Below are positions 8,497-17,973 of a stretch of DNA of 64,000 bases, one piece after another (positions within the stretch are counted from its first letter, which is position 1; every line of letters begins with the position of its first letter). Both the position numbers and the translations under genes were made by a program. This DNA is from Corynebacterium sp. CNJ-954 (GTDB lineage Bacteria; Actinomycetota; Actinomycetes; Mycobacteriales; Mycobacteriaceae): assembly GCF_001942345.1 (NCBI RefSeq), contig NZ_MKKI01000044.1, positions 1 through 64,000 of the forward strand, given 5' to 3'. The notes below the pieces were generated by a model. The model ran no database searches. It was not told the origin of the DNA and worked only from the letters and a program-made list of their open reading frames with translations.

Positions 8497-9445
8497 TTCG
8501 AGCACTCTTGCCGAACGACTGAGTTCCTTCGGTTACCGGGCTGGGTGGGCGCTGACACGACGCCTTCCGACGCCGGTCGCGGACCGGCTGTTCACCTGGG
8601 TGGCGGACAAGGTCTCGGACGATGGCCGTGGTCTGGAGCAGCTGCGTGCGAACCTCGGTCGGGTCGTCGGTGACGCGAACGTCACCCGCGAGCTTGTCCG
8701 TGACTCGATGCGTTCGTACATGCGGTACTGGCGGGAAGCTTTTCAGTTGCCGAGTATCGCAGGACCGGAGCTGGCGGCACAGGTCCACTCCGGCTTCGGG
8801 GCCCCCGATGTCCGGCGCCTCGATGACGCCATCGGCCGCGGCAGGGGAGTCGTCCTGAGCCTGCCGCATTCGGGCAACTGGGACATGGCGGGTGTGTGGC
8901 TCGTCGACTACTTCGGTCAGTTCGCGACGGTGGCTGAACGGCTCAAACCAGAGAGCCTGTTCGAGGCGTTCGTCGAGTACCGTGAATCACTCGGATTCGA
9001 GGTGCTGGCACTGTCCGGCGGTGAGGCACCGCCCTTCGCACGTCTCCGGGAGGTACTCGACGACGGTGGGATCGTGTGCCTGCTCGGCGAGCGCGACCTG
9101 TCTGGTCGGGGGGTCGAGGTGTCGTTCTTCGGGGAGCGCACATCGATGCCCGCCGGGGCGGCACGCCTGGCACAGGAGACCGGGGCGGCCCTGATGGTCT
9201 ACCACTCGTCGTACGTGGACGGCGGGTGGGTGTCGAGTATCAGTGAGGAGCTGGACACCAGCGTGCCGTTGGCGGACATCGTCCAGCAGCAGGCTGATGT
9301 CTTCGCACGCAACATCGCCGCTGCACCGGCCGACTGGCACATGCTCCAGCCCCTGTGGTTCTCCGACCTGTCGGCGTCACGGCGTCAACGTCTGGGACTG
9401 GACTCTCCAGGCGCTGACGATGTGCGGCCCGAGGCGGACGCCTGA
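8489..9445 (+). CDS. Phosphatidylinositol mannoside acyltransferase
   Basis: A 318-residue member of the LpxL/HtrB-like lysophospholipid acyltransferase family. The catalytic HX4D motif is visible as HSGNWD at about residues 127-132, and an ERDLSGRG block follows where the family has its second motif. The ATG at 8489 overlaps the pgsA stop by eight bases. Lying between PIP synthase and PimA, it corresponds to the enzyme that acylates the mannose of PIM1/PIM2 (PatA in mycobacteria). It should act on the cytoplasmic face of the membrane. The frame open further upstream (8375) is pgsA sequence in another frame and is not used. Confidence 0.9.
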   Translation: MNDSSTLAERLSSFGYRAGWALTRRLPTPVADRLFTWVADKVSDDGRGLEQLRANLGRVVGDANVTRELVRDSMRSYMRYWREAFQLPSIAGPELAAQVHSGFGAPDVRRLDDAIGRGRGVVLSLPHSGNWDMAGVWLVDYFGQFATVAERLKPESLFEAFVEYRESLGFEVLALSGGEAPPFARLREVLDDGGIVCLLGERDLSGRGVEVSFFGERTSMPAGAARLAQETGAALMVYHSSYVDGGWVSSISEELDTSVPLADIVQQQADVFARNIAAAPADWHMLQPLWFSDLSASRRQRLGLDSPGADDVRPEADA

Positions 9446-10599
9446 TGAAGATCGGTATGGTCTGCCCGTACTCGTTCGATGAGCCCGGGGGCGTGCAGAT
9501 CCACGCACTCGACCTGTGCACGGAACTGATCCGTCGGGGACACGAGGTGAGCCTGATCGGGCCCGGGGGTGAGGATGCCGACGTCCCGGATTTCGTGGAA
9601 CTGGGCGGTGGCGCGATTCCGATTCCCTACAACGGTTCTGTCGCGCGGCTCGCCTTCGGCCCGTCGACATGGCGTCATCTCGGCGACTGGATCGACCGCC
9701 ATGATTTTGACGTGGTCCACATCCACGAGCCGAACTCCCCGAGTTACTCGATGATCACCCTGGCCAAGGCTGACGGACCCATCGTGGCGACCTACCACGC
9801 GTCAGCGAGTGAGTCGCTGATCCTGCGGATCTTCCTTCCGGTGCTCCGGCCCTTCCTGGAACGTATCCAGGGAGGGATCGCGGTGTCGGAGGAGGCACGG
9901 CGGTGGCAGGTCGAGATGCTGTCGGGGGACCCGGTGCTGATTCCCAACGGCGTCGACACGGCGACCTACCGTGAGGCGGACCCGATGCCGGCGCTTGACC
10001 CCACGCGGCCCCGGATCATGTTCCTCGGCAGGTTCACGGAGTCACGGAAGGGGTTCCCGCTGCTCATGCGAGCGCTGCCCGCGATTGTCCGGGACATCCC
10101 TGATGTCGAGGTGGTCGTCGTCGGTGGCGGCGACACCGGGGAACTCATCCAGTCTCTGCGGAAAGCCGGAGTGAGCTACGTGGAGGGCGTCGGGGAGTCG
10201 GACGCCACCGTCCGACTCCTGGGACGACTCAGCGAGGCCGACAAGGCTGCGGCCCTGGCCGCGTCGGACGTCTACGTCGCACCGAACACCGGCGGTGAGA
10301 GTTTCGGGATCGTGCTGGTGGAAGCAATGGCTGCGGGGACGGCTGTCGTCGCTAGCGACATCCCCGCCTTCGCGGCGGTGACAGATCACGGCTACGCGGG
10401 CCGCCTGTTCTCCAACGGCTCCCGGCGGGAACTGGCGCGGGCGGTGACCACCGTGCTCACGGACAGCGATGCCCGTGAGCTGCTCGTGAAGCGAGGCCAC
10501 GAGCGCAGCCGCGACTTCGACTGGGACCGCGTGACCACTCAGGTGGAGCGTGTCTACGAGGCCGTGGCCACCGACGGACGAAAGGTACGGCGATCATGA
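9445..10599 (+). CDS. pimA: Phosphatidyl-myo-inositol alpha-mannosyltransferase
   Basis: GT4-family glycosyltransferase of 384 residues that transfers mannose from GDP-mannose to phosphatidylinositol. The N-terminal Rossmann half begins MKIGMVCPYSFDEPGGVQIH with the Gly-Gly acceptor/donor loop; the C-terminal half has the nucleotide-sugar site, FLGRFTESRKGFPLL and PNTGGESFGIVLVEAMA (EX7E). The start shares one base with the acyltransferase stop (TGATG). Gene position after PIP synthase and the acyltransferase makes PimA the most likely member of GT4, rather than PimB or PimC. Confidence 0.93.
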   Translation: MKIGMVCPYSFDEPGGVQIHALDLCTELIRRGHEVSLIGPGGEDADVPDFVELGGGAIPIPYNGSVARLAFGPSTWRHLGDWIDRHDFDVVHIHEPNSPSYSMITLAKADGPIVATYHASASESLILRIFLPVLRPFLERIQGGIAVSEEARRWQVEMLSGDPVLIPNGVDTATYREADPMPALDPTRPRIMFLGRFTESRKGFPLLMRALPAIVRDIPDVEVVVVGGGDTGELIQSLRKAGVSYVEGVGESDATVRLLGRLSEADKAAALAASDVYVAPNTGGESFGIVLVEAMAAGTAVVASDIPAFAAVTDHGYAGRLFSNGSRRELARAVTTVLTDSDARELLVKRGHERSRDFDWDRVTTQVERVYEAVATDGRKVRRS

Positions 10600-11072
10600 T
10601 TCCCCTGTGGGCGCTGCTTCTGGTCATTGTCGTGGCGGTCGCCGCGTTGCTGGGACTGTGGCTGTCGTTGACGGCGTCCCGTCTCAACCGGCTGCATATC
10701 CGCACCGATGCGGCGCGGCTCAGTCTGGAGGGGGCGCTTCAGGCCCGTTCTGCAGTCGTGTCCGCGATCCATCCGGACCTCGTCCGTGCGGCGGGGCGTA
10801 CCACCGCCGTCGCGCTGAAGGCATCGGACATGGACGCCCGCTCCGACGCTGAGAACCTCCTCCTGCGTCAGCTGCGCGACGAGGACGTGACCAATCCGGC
10901 GTTCGTCGAGGCGTCGGTCAAGGTGGACATCGCGGCACGCTTCTACAACGATGCCGTGGGCGACACGCGCGACCTGCGAAAACGCCCGGTGGTCCGGGCG
11001 TTCCGCCTGGCCGGTTCCGCCCCGTTACCGGCCTTCTATGAGGCGATGTCGGTAGGCGACGGCACGGTCTGA
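10596..11072 (+). CDS. Conserved membrane protein, LemA-like
   Basis: A 158-residue protein with one N-terminal membrane helix (LWALLLVIVVAVAALLGLWL) and a long cytoplasmic helical region (about 30-158). The layout and the arrangement SRLNRLHIRTDAARLSLEGAL followed by ARFYNDAV recall LemA-family proteins, though I cannot assign it firmly. The start overlaps the pimA stop as ATGA, so it is probably the last gene of the PIM operon. No catalytic motif is visible. Confidence 0.8.
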   Translation: MIPLWALLLVIVVAVAALLGLWLSLTASRLNRLHIRTDAARLSLEGALQARSAVVSAIHPDLVRAAGRTTAVALKASDMDARSDAENLLLRQLRDEDVTNPAFVEASVKVDIAARFYNDAVGDTRDLRKRPVVRAFRLAGSAPLPAFYEAMSVGDGTV

Positions 11073-11116
11073 CCGGCAGCGCCGACCCTGTGGACCGCAT
11101 GGTCTGTCATCACCGG

Positions 11117-11122
11117 TAGAAT
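11117..11122 (+). promoter_or_regulatory. -10 element for pdxS operon
   Basis: TAGAAT at 11117-11122 is a good match to the actinobacterial -10 and lies in the 99-base gap before pdxS. A second candidate, TAGGCT, is nearby at about 11140. Confidence 0.4.
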
Positions 11123-11171
11123 GCGCGTTGATCACCATTAGGCTACCGAGGTCACTCGAGAATCAGAGGTC

Positions 11172-12083
11172 ATGATGACGCAGAACAGTGCCGACGCCGT
11201 CGGCGCCAGGGGAACCGGTCGCGTGAAGCGCGGTCTCGCGGACATGCTCAAGGGGGGAGTGATCATGGACGTGGTCACTCCTGAGCAGGCGAAGATCGCC
11301 GAGGACGCTGGCGCGACCGCCGTGATGGCTCTCGAACGTGTGCCTGCCGACATCCGTGCCGAAGGCGGCGTGTCCCGTATGTCCGACCCTGACATGATCG
11401 AGGGCATCATCGAGGCCGTGACCATTCCGGTCATGGCGAAGGCCCGCATCGGCCACTTCGTCGAGGCACAGGTGCTGGAGAGCCTCGGTGTCGACTTCAT
11501 CGACGAGTCGGAGGTCCTCACTCCTGCGGACTACTCGAACCACATCGACAAGTTCGACTTCACCGTGCCTTTCGTCTGCGGCGCGACGAACCTGGGCGAG
11601 GCGCTCCGACGCATCAACGAGGGTGCTGCGATGATCAGGTCCAAGGGCGAGGCCGGCACCGGTGACGTCTCCAATGCGGTGACCCACATGCGCACGATCC
11701 GTGCCGAGATCAACCGCCTGACCTCCATGGCACCCGACGAACTCTACGTCGCGGCCAAGGAACTCCAGGCCCCCTACGAGCTGGTCCGTGAGGTTGCCGA
11801 GAACGGCAAGCTCCCGGTGGTTCTGTTCACCGCGGGCGGAATCGCCACGCCGGCTGATGCCGCGATGATGATGCAGCTGGGCGCGGAGGGCGTCTTCGTG
11901 GGCTCGGGGATCTTCAAGTCCGGCGACCCGGAGAAGCGTGCACGCGCCATCGTCCAGGCGACACTGAACTACGAGGACGCCGCCACGGTCGCTTCGGTGT
12001 CCCGGGGCCTCGGTGAGGCCATGGTGGGGCTCAACGTCGACGAGATCCCCGAGCCGCACCGTCTGGCAGAGCGGGGCTGGTAG
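11172..12083 (+). CDS. pdxS: Pyridoxal 5'-phosphate synthase, lyase subunit
   Basis: The 303-residue synthase subunit of the DXP-independent PLP pathway; it condenses ribose 5-phosphate, glyceraldehyde 3-phosphate and PdxT-derived ammonia. It is a beta/alpha barrel with [18 protein letters not shown] at the start, the lysine-bearing block [10 protein letters not shown] at about residues 87-96, and the phosphate-binding [12 protein letters not shown] and [11 protein letters not shown] near the end. Two adjacent ATGs (11172, 11175) are both possible. The gene is followed without a gap by a thioesterase gene and then by pdxT, the same three-gene order as in mycobacteria. Confidence 0.97.
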   Translation: MMTQNSADAVGARGTGRVKRGLADMLKGGVIMDVVTPEQAKIAEDAGATAVMALERVPADIRAEGGVSRMSDPDMIEGIIEAVTIPVMAKARIGHFVEAQVLESLGVDFIDESEVLTPADYSNHIDKFDFTVPFVCGATNLGEALRRINEGAAMIRSKGEAGTGDVSNAVTHMRTIRAEINRLTSMAPDELYVAAKELQAPYELVREVAENGKLPVVLFTAGGIATPADAAMMMQLGAEGVFVGSGIFKSGDPEKRARAIVQATLNYEDAATVASVSRGLGEAMVGLNVDEIPEPHRLAERGW

Positions 12084-12986
12084 ATGTCCTCCGGTCTCGA
12101 GGGGCAGGCGACCCACGGTCGTCGACCCCGCATCACCGACGTTCTTGACCTGGAGCAGATTGAACCGGGGATCTTCCGTGGTCAGGTGATTCCGTCGGCG
12201 CTGTCCCGGACATTCGGCGGACAGGTCGCAGCCCAGTCCCTGGTCGCGGCGACCAGGACCGTGGGGACGGAGTACCGGGTGCATTCCCTGCACGGTTACT
12301 TCGTCGGCCCGGGGAACTCGGACCGCCCGACGGTGTACCTCGTTGACGAGGTCCGCAACGGGCGCTCGTTCCGCGTGCGGTCGGTGCGTGCCGTGCAGGA
12401 CGGTCGGACGCTGTTCATCATGCAGGCGAGTTTCCACATCCGGGACGACGAAGGCCCGGAGCACTCCGACATGGTCCGTCGCGTCCCGGCGCCCGACGAG
12501 ATCGATCCGGAAGGTGGCCGGGGCCGTCCGCTCGGACGCGCTTTCGCGAAGGACTGGGAGGACTGGGACATCCGGATCGTCCCGCCGGACATGTGGGAGC
12601 AGAGTCCCGGAGCGGCGTCACAGCAGGTGGTGTGGTTCAAGTCCAAGGTCCCGTTGCCTGATGACGAGAAGTTCCATATCTGCACGCTGGCCTACATGTC
12701 GGACATGACCCTCCTGGGTTCGGCGCTGGTCCCGCACAAGGACGAGCCGGTGCAGGAGGCGTCGCTCGACCACGCCATGTGGTTCATGCGTCCGTTCCGG
12801 GCAGATGAATGGCTGCTCTACGACCAGTCGTCACCGTCCGCCCACGGGGGCCGCGCGCTGACGACGGGCAGGATCTTCAACCAGAGTGGAGACCTGGTCG
12901 CATCGGTGACCCAGGAGGGGTTGACCAGGACGTTGGCGGAGGGGAAGCAGTCGGTCCCCATCAAGACGGATCTGCAGGGGCAGTAG
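12084..12986 (+). CDS. tesB: Acyl-CoA thioesterase II (TesB family)
   Basis: Double-hotdog thioesterase of 300 residues, predicted to hydrolyse acyl-CoA to free acid and CoA. The first hotdog holds the SRTFGGQVAAQSL block and VHSLHGYFVGPGN; the second holds SLDHAMWFMRPFRADEWLLYD, the usual TesB ending with the catalytic Asp/Gln/Thr environment. The ATG follows the pdxS stop directly, and the GTG of pdxT follows its own stop directly, so the three genes must be co-transcribed. The reason for a thioesterase between the two PLP synthase subunits is not evident. Confidence 0.92.
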   Translation: MSSGLEGQATHGRRPRITDVLDLEQIEPGIFRGQVIPSALSRTFGGQVAAQSLVAATRTVGTEYRVHSLHGYFVGPGNSDRPTVYLVDEVRNGRSFRVRSVRAVQDGRTLFIMQASFHIRDDEGPEHSDMVRRVPAPDEIDPEGGRGRPLGRAFAKDWEDWDIRIVPPDMWEQSPGAASQQVVWFKSKVPLPDDEKFHICTLAYMSDMTLLGSALVPHKDEPVQEASLDHAMWFMRPFRADEWLLYDQSSPSAHGGRALTTGRIFNQSGDLVASVTQEGLTRTLAEGKQSVPIKTDLQGQ

Positions 12987-13643
12987 GTGGACGCCGGCCC
13001 GTTGATCGGAGTCCTCGCCCTGCAGGGAGGCGTCGTCGAACACGTCAGGATGCTCGAGCGGTGTGGTGCGCAGACCCGGCTGGTGCGCAGACCGGAGCAC
13101 CTGGAGGGACTGGACGGTCTCGTCTTCCCCGGCGGTGAGTCCACCACGATGTCCAAGCTCCTCGAACTCGGGGGCATGCTGGAGCCGCTCCGCACCCTCA
13201 TCGACGCCGGTCTGCCGTGCTACGGAACCTGTGCCGGGCTGATTCTGCTTGCCACCACGGTCCTCGACACCAGGTCGGACGCACACAGTCTGGGAGCGCT
13301 CGACGTCACCGTGCGTCGCAACGCTTTCGGACGACAGGTCGACTCCTTCGAGGCCGACCTCAGTGTCGACGGTGTCACAGGCTCCCCGGACGAGGGGACA
13401 CGGACCGGGGAGGACGCTCCTGTTCATGCGGTGTTCATCCGTGCCCCCTGGGTCGAAGAGGTCGGTCCGGGGGTACAGGTCCTGTCACGTGTCAGCGACG
13501 GTGGTCCGGCGCACGGCGCGGTGGTGGCCGTGAGACAGGGCGCGGTGATGGGGTTGTCCTTCCATCCGGAGCTCACCGGCGATGACCGGCTGCACCGTTA
13601 CTTCCTCCGCATGGTCGCGGAACAGCGTGTAAATCCGGGCTGA
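12987..13643 (+). CDS. pdxT: Pyridoxal 5'-phosphate synthase, glutaminase subunit
   Basis: Class I glutamine amidotransferase of 218 residues that feeds ammonia to PdxS. The GTG start at 12987 abuts the tesB stop. Motifs: GVLALQGGVVEHVRML, the oxyanion block FPGGESTTMSKL, the nucleophile Cys81 in YGTCAGLI, and the His/Glu pair in SFHPELTGDDRLH near residues 192-196. A linker of about 20 residues (TGSPDEGTRTGEDAP) before FIRAPW is longer than in many homologues. Confidence 0.96.
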   Translation: MDAGPLIGVLALQGGVVEHVRMLERCGAQTRLVRRPEHLEGLDGLVFPGGESTTMSKLLELGGMLEPLRTLIDAGLPCYGTCAGLILLATTVLDTRSDAHSLGALDVTVRRNAFGRQVDSFEADLSVDGVTGSPDEGTRTGEDAPVHAVFIRAPWVEEVGPGVQVLSRVSDGGPAHGAVVAVRQGAVMGLSFHPELTGDDRLHRYFLRMVAEQRVNPG

Positions 13644-13679
13644 TGCGGTGCGGTGGCGCGGCGCATCGTCCCGGTGCAC

Positions 13680-13685
13680 TATCAT
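13680..13685 (+). promoter_or_regulatory. -10 element for yebC
   Basis: TATCAT at 13680-13685, about 40 bases before the yebC start, fits the -10 consensus. The upstream gap also contains GATGCG/CGCATC arms (13642-13667) after the pdxT stop, a weak candidate terminator. Confidence 0.4.
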
Positions 13686-13725
13686 GGGTTCGTCAAGCAC
13701 CCGACCAAGGGAGATCAGGTAGACG

Positions 13726-14478
13726 ATGAGCGGCCACTCGAAATGGGCGACAACCAAGCACAAGAAAGCTGCGAATGACGCCAAGCGCGGCAAGGAATTC
13801 GCCAAGCTGATCAAGTACATTGAGGTGGCGGCCCGGACCGGTGGCGGGGATCCCTCCGCCAACCCGACCCTCGACGACATGATCAAGAAGGCCAAGAAGG
13901 CCTCGGTGCCCAACGACAACATCGAACGCGCCCGTAAGCGCGGTTCCGGTGAGGAGGCCGGTGGCGCCGACTGGGAGACCATCGTCTACGAGGGCTACGG
14001 GCCTAACGGTGTCGCGGTCCTCATCGAGTGTCTCACCGACAACCGTAACCGGGCGACGACGGATGTCCGCACCGCGATGAACAAGAACGGCGGCAACATG
14101 GCGGATGCGGGTTCGGTGTCCTACCTGTTCAACCGTAAGGGTGTGGTCATCCTGGACAAGGGTGGCAACACCGAGGATGACCTTCTCATGGCGGTACTGG
14201 ACGCCGGAGCCGAGGAAGTCAACGACCTCGGGGAGAAGTTTGAGGTTGTCTGCGAGCTCTCTGACCTGACCAAGGTGCGCGAGGCGTTGGACGAGAACGG
14301 TATCGAGTACGATTCCGCCGACCCCGACTACCGTGCCGATGTCGAAGTTCCCCTGGACGCGGACGGCGCCAAGAAGATCTTCCGTCTCATCGACGCCCTC
14401 GAGGAATCGGACGATGTCCAGGACGTCTTCACCAACATGGATGTGTCAGACGAGGTGCTGGCGGAGCTCGACGCCTGA
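13726..14478 (+). CDS. YebC/PmpR-family protein
   Basis: A 250-residue TACO1/YebC-family protein. It begins [23 protein letters not shown], the invariant start of the family, and contains [42 protein letters not shown] and the middle block [15 protein letters not shown]. Members act as transcription regulators or help ribosomes through proline stretches; which role applies here is not visible. It sits directly upstream of the ruv region, a common neighbourhood, but is separated from ruvC by a minus-strand gene. Confidence 0.95.
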   Translation: MSGHSKWATTKHKKAANDAKRGKEFAKLIKYIEVAARTGGGDPSANPTLDDMIKKAKKASVPNDNIERARKRGSGEEAGGADWETIVYEGYGPNGVAVLIECLTDNRNRATTDVRTAMNKNGGNMADAGSVSYLFNRKGVVILDKGGNTEDDLLMAVLDAGAEEVNDLGEKFEVVCELSDLTKVREALDENGIEYDSADPDYRADVEVPLDADGAKKIFRLIDALEESDDVQDVFTNMDVSDEVLAELDA

Positions 14479-14499
14479 CCGGATGCCCCCGGTGAAGGC

Positions 14500-14943
14500 T
14501 CAGCCGAACGGCGGGCCGACAATCAGGAGGGCGCCGAAGACAACGAGGACCACGACGGCGAGCGCCCCGGCTGACGCATAAGGACGGCCGACGAGTACCG
14601 CGAGGATCCGGTCGCTCACCGGTGCGTCGGTACCGGCGTCGGTGCGCCAGGCACCGTCCAGGCCACCGCGCCGTGCGACGGCCTGCTCGAAGGGGACGGT
14701 GGCGAAGGGGATCACCGCGGAGAACAGTCCGAGCAGTCCCTGTCCCACACTCCACCGGTTGTTCATCCACACCAGGATCGTCACGACGACGAAGGCCAGG
14801 AATGCGAGGCCGTGGACTGGGCCGGCGGCGGAGACGCCCGCCTCGGTGACCCCGGTGTACTTGAGAACCATTCCGAGGATGAGAAGTCCCCAGGTCACGG
14901 CTTCGATGATTGCGGTGGTCCGGTATATTTTCAGAGGTGTCAT
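14500..14943 (-). CDS. DUF3817-type integral membrane protein
   Basis: A 147-residue protein with three to four membrane helices. The start [19 protein letters not shown], then [13 protein letters not shown] and the [14 protein letters not shown] block are characteristic of the DUF3817 family of small actinobacterial membrane proteins. A final helix (about 118-142) follows a polar loop. It is convergent with yebC, whose stop is only 21 bases away, and divergent from ruvC. Function unknown. Confidence 0.88.
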   Translation of the reverse strand: MTPLKIYRTTAIIEAVTWGLLILGMVLKYTGVTEAGVSAAGPVHGLAFLAFVVVTILVWMNNRWSVGQGLLGLFSAVIPFATVPFEQAVARRGGLDGAWRTDAGTDAPVSDRILAVLVGRPYASAGALAVVVLVVFGALLIVGPPFG

Positions 14944-15022
14944 CGAGAGATGACGATACCCGAACCGGATACATAAGTGCTAAGTCCCGGAGATCCACGA
15001 CCGGTGGGGCACGCCTCATCTT

Positions 15023-15038
15023 TCGCACATGTGTGCTA
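15023..15038. promoter_or_regulatory. Probable LexA (SOS) box upstream of ruvC
   Basis: TCGCACATGTGTGCTA agrees with the actinobacterial SOS consensus TCGAACnnnTGTTCGA at 11 of 14 defined positions and contains a perfect palindrome GCACATGTGTGC. It overlaps or directly precedes a candidate -10, TATGTT (15037-15042), about 67 bases before ruvC. Confidence 0.6.
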
Positions 15039-15104
15039 TGTTCATGCTCTGCGGATATGCGTGCGACACACGCAGGGGACGACAGTGCGAGGAGGCACCG
15101 GAGA

Positions 15105-15641
15105 GTGACAGGACGATTTCAGGCCGACAACTCCCTGGTGATGGGCATCGATCCGGGCCTCACCCGGTGCGGCCTGTCTGTGGTGCGTTCCGGCCAGGGA
15201 CGTTCGGTCGTTCCGGTGGCGGTGGGGGTCGTGCGGACTCCGGCCGAGGAGCCTCTTCCGTTGCGCCTGCGCCGCCTGTCGGATGCCGTGGAGACCTGGA
15301 TGGACGACTACCGCCCGGATGTCGTCGCCATTGAACGGGTCTTCGAACGTGGCAATGTGTCCACCGTGATGAACACCGCACATGCGGTCGGGGTGCTGAT
15401 GCTCAGTGCGGCGCGTCGCGACCTTCCCGTGCACCAGTACACCCCCAGTGAAGTGAAGAAGGCCGTGTCCGGGAACGGCCGGGCAGACAAGCGCCAGATG
15501 ACGAACATGATCACCCGTATCCTCGGGTTGTCGGAACCGCCGAAACCGGCGGACGCGGCGGACGCGTTGGCCCTGGCGGTGTGTCACTGCTGGCGCTCCC
15601 CGTTTTCTACGCTGGTCTCAGAGAGGAAAGGTTCACTGTGA
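15105..15641 (+). CDS. ruvC: Holliday junction endonuclease RuvC
   Basis: Resolvase of 178 residues that cuts Holliday junctions. The GTG at 15105 has GGAGG nine bases upstream; frames open further upstream are promoter DNA. The RNase H-like acidic site is visible: Asp in [11 protein letters not shown], Glu in [16 protein letters not shown], and Asp residues in [35 protein letters not shown] is the family junction-binding block. The ruvA GTG overlaps its stop by four bases. A probable LexA box precedes it, so damage induction of ruvCAB is likely. Confidence 0.96.
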   Translation: MTGRFQADNSLVMGIDPGLTRCGLSVVRSGQGRSVVPVAVGVVRTPAEEPLPLRLRRLSDAVETWMDDYRPDVVAIERVFERGNVSTVMNTAHAVGVLMLSAARRDLPVHQYTPSEVKKAVSGNGRADKRQMTNMITRILGLSEPPKPADAADALALAVCHCWRSPFSTLVSERKGSL

Positions 15642-16255
15642 TTGCTTCGTTGAGAGGCACCGTCATCGACAAGGGACTGGATTCTGTCGTGATCGAGTGC
15701 GCCGGTGTCGGCTACCTGTGCCAGGCGACCGCTCCGACCTTGGCCACACTCCCGCGCGGCGAGGAGGTGTTCGTGCTCACCACGATGGTGGTGCGCGAGG
15801 ATTCCCAGACACTGTTCGCTTTCCCGGACGCCGCCTCACGCGAGGTGTTCGGACTGCTCCAGTCGGTGTCCGGCGTCGGTGCCCGGCTGGCGATGGGCGT
15901 GATGTCCGTGCTGAGCCCCGCGGACCTGTCCCGTGCTGTGGCGGACGGGGACGTCAAAGCCCTTCAGCGTGCGCCCGGCGTCGGTAAGAGGCTCGCCGAG
16001 AGAATGGCTGTCGACCTCAAGGGTAAGCTCGACGGATTCGCTGACGCCCTGGTGGGCGGGGGCACCACGCAGGAGGACGGACAGGCGACTCCTGCCCACA
16101 GCGAATCGACCCGGCAGGTCGTCGAAGCCCTGACGGGACTCGGCTTTCCTGAGCGTGACGCGGACAAGGTCCTGCTTGAGCTGGGGGATACCGCTGGTCT
16201 CGACACGGCCTCGGTGCTGCGCCAGGCGCTGGCGCGACTCGGTGGGCGACGGTAG
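15638..16255 (+). CDS. ruvA: Holliday junction DNA helicase subunit RuvA
   Basis: A 205-residue junction-binding protein that forms the tetrameric platform for RuvB. The GTG at 15638 ([13 protein letters not shown]) overlaps the ruvC stop and has AGAGGAAAGG upstream. Order: OB-fold domain (1-65), two helix-hairpin-helix units ([17 protein letters not shown] and [17 protein letters not shown]), a flexible linker rich in Gly/Thr/Gln, and domain III ([16 protein letters not shown]) that contacts RuvB. Length is normal. Confidence 0.96.
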   Translation: MIASLRGTVIDKGLDSVVIECAGVGYLCQATAPTLATLPRGEEVFVLTTMVVREDSQTLFAFPDAASREVFGLLQSVSGVGARLAMGVMSVLSPADLSRAVADGDVKALQRAPGVGKRLAERMAVDLKGKLDGFADALVGGGTTQEDGQATPAHSESTRQVVEALTGLGFPERDADKVLLELGDTAGLDTASVLRQALARLGGRR

Positions 16256-16276
16256 CGGCGGGAAAGGCACGACACC

Positions 16277-17344
16277 ATGAGTGATATCGAGCGCACTGAA
16301 TTCGATACCGGTCCCACGCCGCCAGCGCCGTCGCAGGGCCTCCCCGGAGGTGACCTCTCGCCGTCGCCGCAGCCAGGGGAGGGCGACGCGGAGTTGTCGC
16401 TCCGGCCCCGGTCGCTCCGGGAGTTCATCGGCCAACCCAAGGTCCGCAGTCAGCTTGATCTCGTTCTCGGAGGTGCCAAGGCACGCGGCGTCGCACCGGA
16501 CCACGTCCTGCTGGCAGGCCCCCCGGGGCTCGGCAAGACGACCATGGCCATGATCATCGCCCAGGAGCTCGGTTCTTCGGTCAGGATGACCTCGGGGCCT
16601 GCCCTGGAACGTGCCGGCGACCTGGCGGCGATGCTGTCCAACCTCATCGAGGGTGACGTCCTGTTCATCGACGAGATCCACCGGATGGCCCGCCCGGCCG
16701 AGGAGATGCTCTACATGGCGATGGAGGACTTCCGTATCGACGTCATTGTCGGTAAGGGTCCCGGAGCCACGTCGATCCCCATCGAACTGCCGCAGTTCAC
16801 GCTTGTCGGCGCGACCACGAGGGCAGGGATGCTCACGGGGCCGCTGCGCGACCGGTTCGGGTTCACCGCACAGATGGAGTTCTACGACACTCCTGACCTC
16901 ACCCGGGTTGTGACGCGTGCCGCCGGGATCCTCGGGGTGACGGTCACCGATGATGCAGCGGTTGAGATCGCGTCCCGTTCCCGGGGGACACCGCGTATCG
17001 CCAACCGGCTGCTCAGGCGCGTCCGGGACTACGCGGAGGTCGAGGGCGACGGCATCATCACGGTGGAGGTCGCGCGATCGGCGCTGGAGATCTTCGACGT
17101 GGACGAACTCGGTCTTGACCGCCTCGACCGTGCTGTCCTCGACGCCCTGGTCCGGGGTCACAACGGAGGTCCGGTGGGCGTCAACACTCTGGCAGTCGCG
17201 GTGGGGGAGGAACCTTCCACCGTCGAGGAAGTGTGCGAACCCTACCTCGTGAGGGCGGGAATGGTGTCCAGGACGCCACGTGGACGGACCGCGACACCTG
17301 CGGCCTGGCGGCATCTCGGCCTCGAGCAACCGGCTGATAGGTGA
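16277..17344 (+). CDS. ruvB: Holliday junction branch-migration ATPase RuvB
   Basis: AAA+ motor of 355 residues. After a proline-rich N-terminus it has [15 protein letters not shown], Walker [10 protein letters not shown], Walker B FIDEIHRM, sensor 1 [19 protein letters not shown], the sensor 2 arginine block [19 protein letters not shown], and the winged-helix domain ending in a TPRGR turn. It follows ruvA by 21 bases with its own ribosome site (AGCGGCGGGAAAGG). It drives branch migration with RuvA. Confidence 0.97.
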   Translation: MSDIERTEFDTGPTPPAPSQGLPGGDLSPSPQPGEGDAELSLRPRSLREFIGQPKVRSQLDLVLGGAKARGVAPDHVLLAGPPGLGKTTMAMIIAQELGSSVRMTSGPALERAGDLAAMLSNLIEGDVLFIDEIHRMARPAEEMLYMAMEDFRIDVIVGKGPGATSIPIELPQFTLVGATTRAGMLTGPLRDRFGFTAQMEFYDTPDLTRVVTRAAGILGVTVTDDAAVEIASRSRGTPRIANRLLRRVRDYAEVEGDGIITVEVARSALEIFDVDELGLDRLDRAVLDALVRGHNGGPVGVNTLAVAVGEEPSTVEEVCEPYLVRAGMVSRTPRGRTATPAAWRHLGLEQPADR

Positions 17345-17372
17345 CAAAACCCCAGTATGGCAGACTGGCGAC

Positions 17373-17816
17373 ATGGAAATTTTCCTTCTCATTCTCATCG
17401 TCGTGGTCTTCCTGGGTCTGCCGGTCATGTCGATGCGTAAGCAGTCCAAGCAGATCAACGAGATCAAGTCGTTCCAGTCGCAACTTGAGCCGGGGATGAT
17501 CGTCCAGATGACCTCCGGTATCCACGCACGTATCGCCGAGGTGGGTACCACCACGGTCGATGTGGAGCTGGCGCCCGGTGTCACGACGACCTGGGACCGC
17601 AGCGCCGTCATGAAGCTCGTGGAAACCCCTGACGAGGCAGGGGACGACGGCCAGGCGAGCGGCGACACCGCAGATCAGGTCGACAGCTCCACTTTCGAGG
17701 ACTTCGACACCGTCGCACCGTTCGAGGACAAGACAGGAGAGCCTCGTGACGAGCGGGACAGCGAAGACCGCGGAGAAACAGGCCGTCCTGACTCCGGGGA
17801 CACGCCGAAGTCCTGA
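17373..17816 (+). CDS. yajC: Preprotein translocase accessory subunit YajC
   Basis: A 147-residue protein with one N-terminal membrane helix (MEIFLLILIVVVFLGLPVM), then MRKQSKQINEIKSFQSQLEPGM and the YajC core TSGIHARIAEVG and VDVELAPGVTTTWDRSAV. The C-terminal 60 residues are a long acidic Ser/Asp tail that goes beyond the usual YajC core. The ATG at 17373 is preferred because homologues begin at the membrane helix. Its place between ruvB and secD matches most actinobacteria; it associates with SecDF. Confidence 0.9.
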   Translation: MEIFLLILIVVVFLGLPVMSMRKQSKQINEIKSFQSQLEPGMIVQMTSGIHARIAEVGTTTVDVELAPGVTTTWDRSAVMKLVETPDEAGDDGQASGDTADQVDSSTFEDFDTVAPFEDKTGEPRDERDSEDRGETGRPDSGDTPKS

Positions 17817-17892
17817 CGCCGCGGCGTCCCCGTCCCCAGCATTTTCATCCCCACAGGGCACCGCCGGGACCCTCGTTGCCAGACAGAGGGTC

Positions 17893-17898
17893 TAGACT
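17893..17898 (+). promoter_or_regulatory. -10 element of secDF promoter
   Basis: TAGACT at 17893-17898 lies about 75 bases before the secD GTG in the 157-base gap after yajC, indicating a separate promoter for secDF. Confidence 0.45.
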
Positions 17899-17973
17899 CA
17901 TTCGTCGACACGGCGGTGGTTCTTTTCTCATGCCTACATCGCCGACATCCCCGAGACTTCAGGAGTAACTCGA

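Noticed and set aside
11172..13643. Thioesterase between pdxS and pdxT as a novel system
   Set aside because: The same order occurs in mycobacteria, so the arrangement is known even though its reason is not.
15836..17668. A 610-codon minus-strand frame across ruvA, ruvB and yajC
   Set aside because: It crosses three well-supported genes on the other strand and shows no domain; it is a shadow frame.
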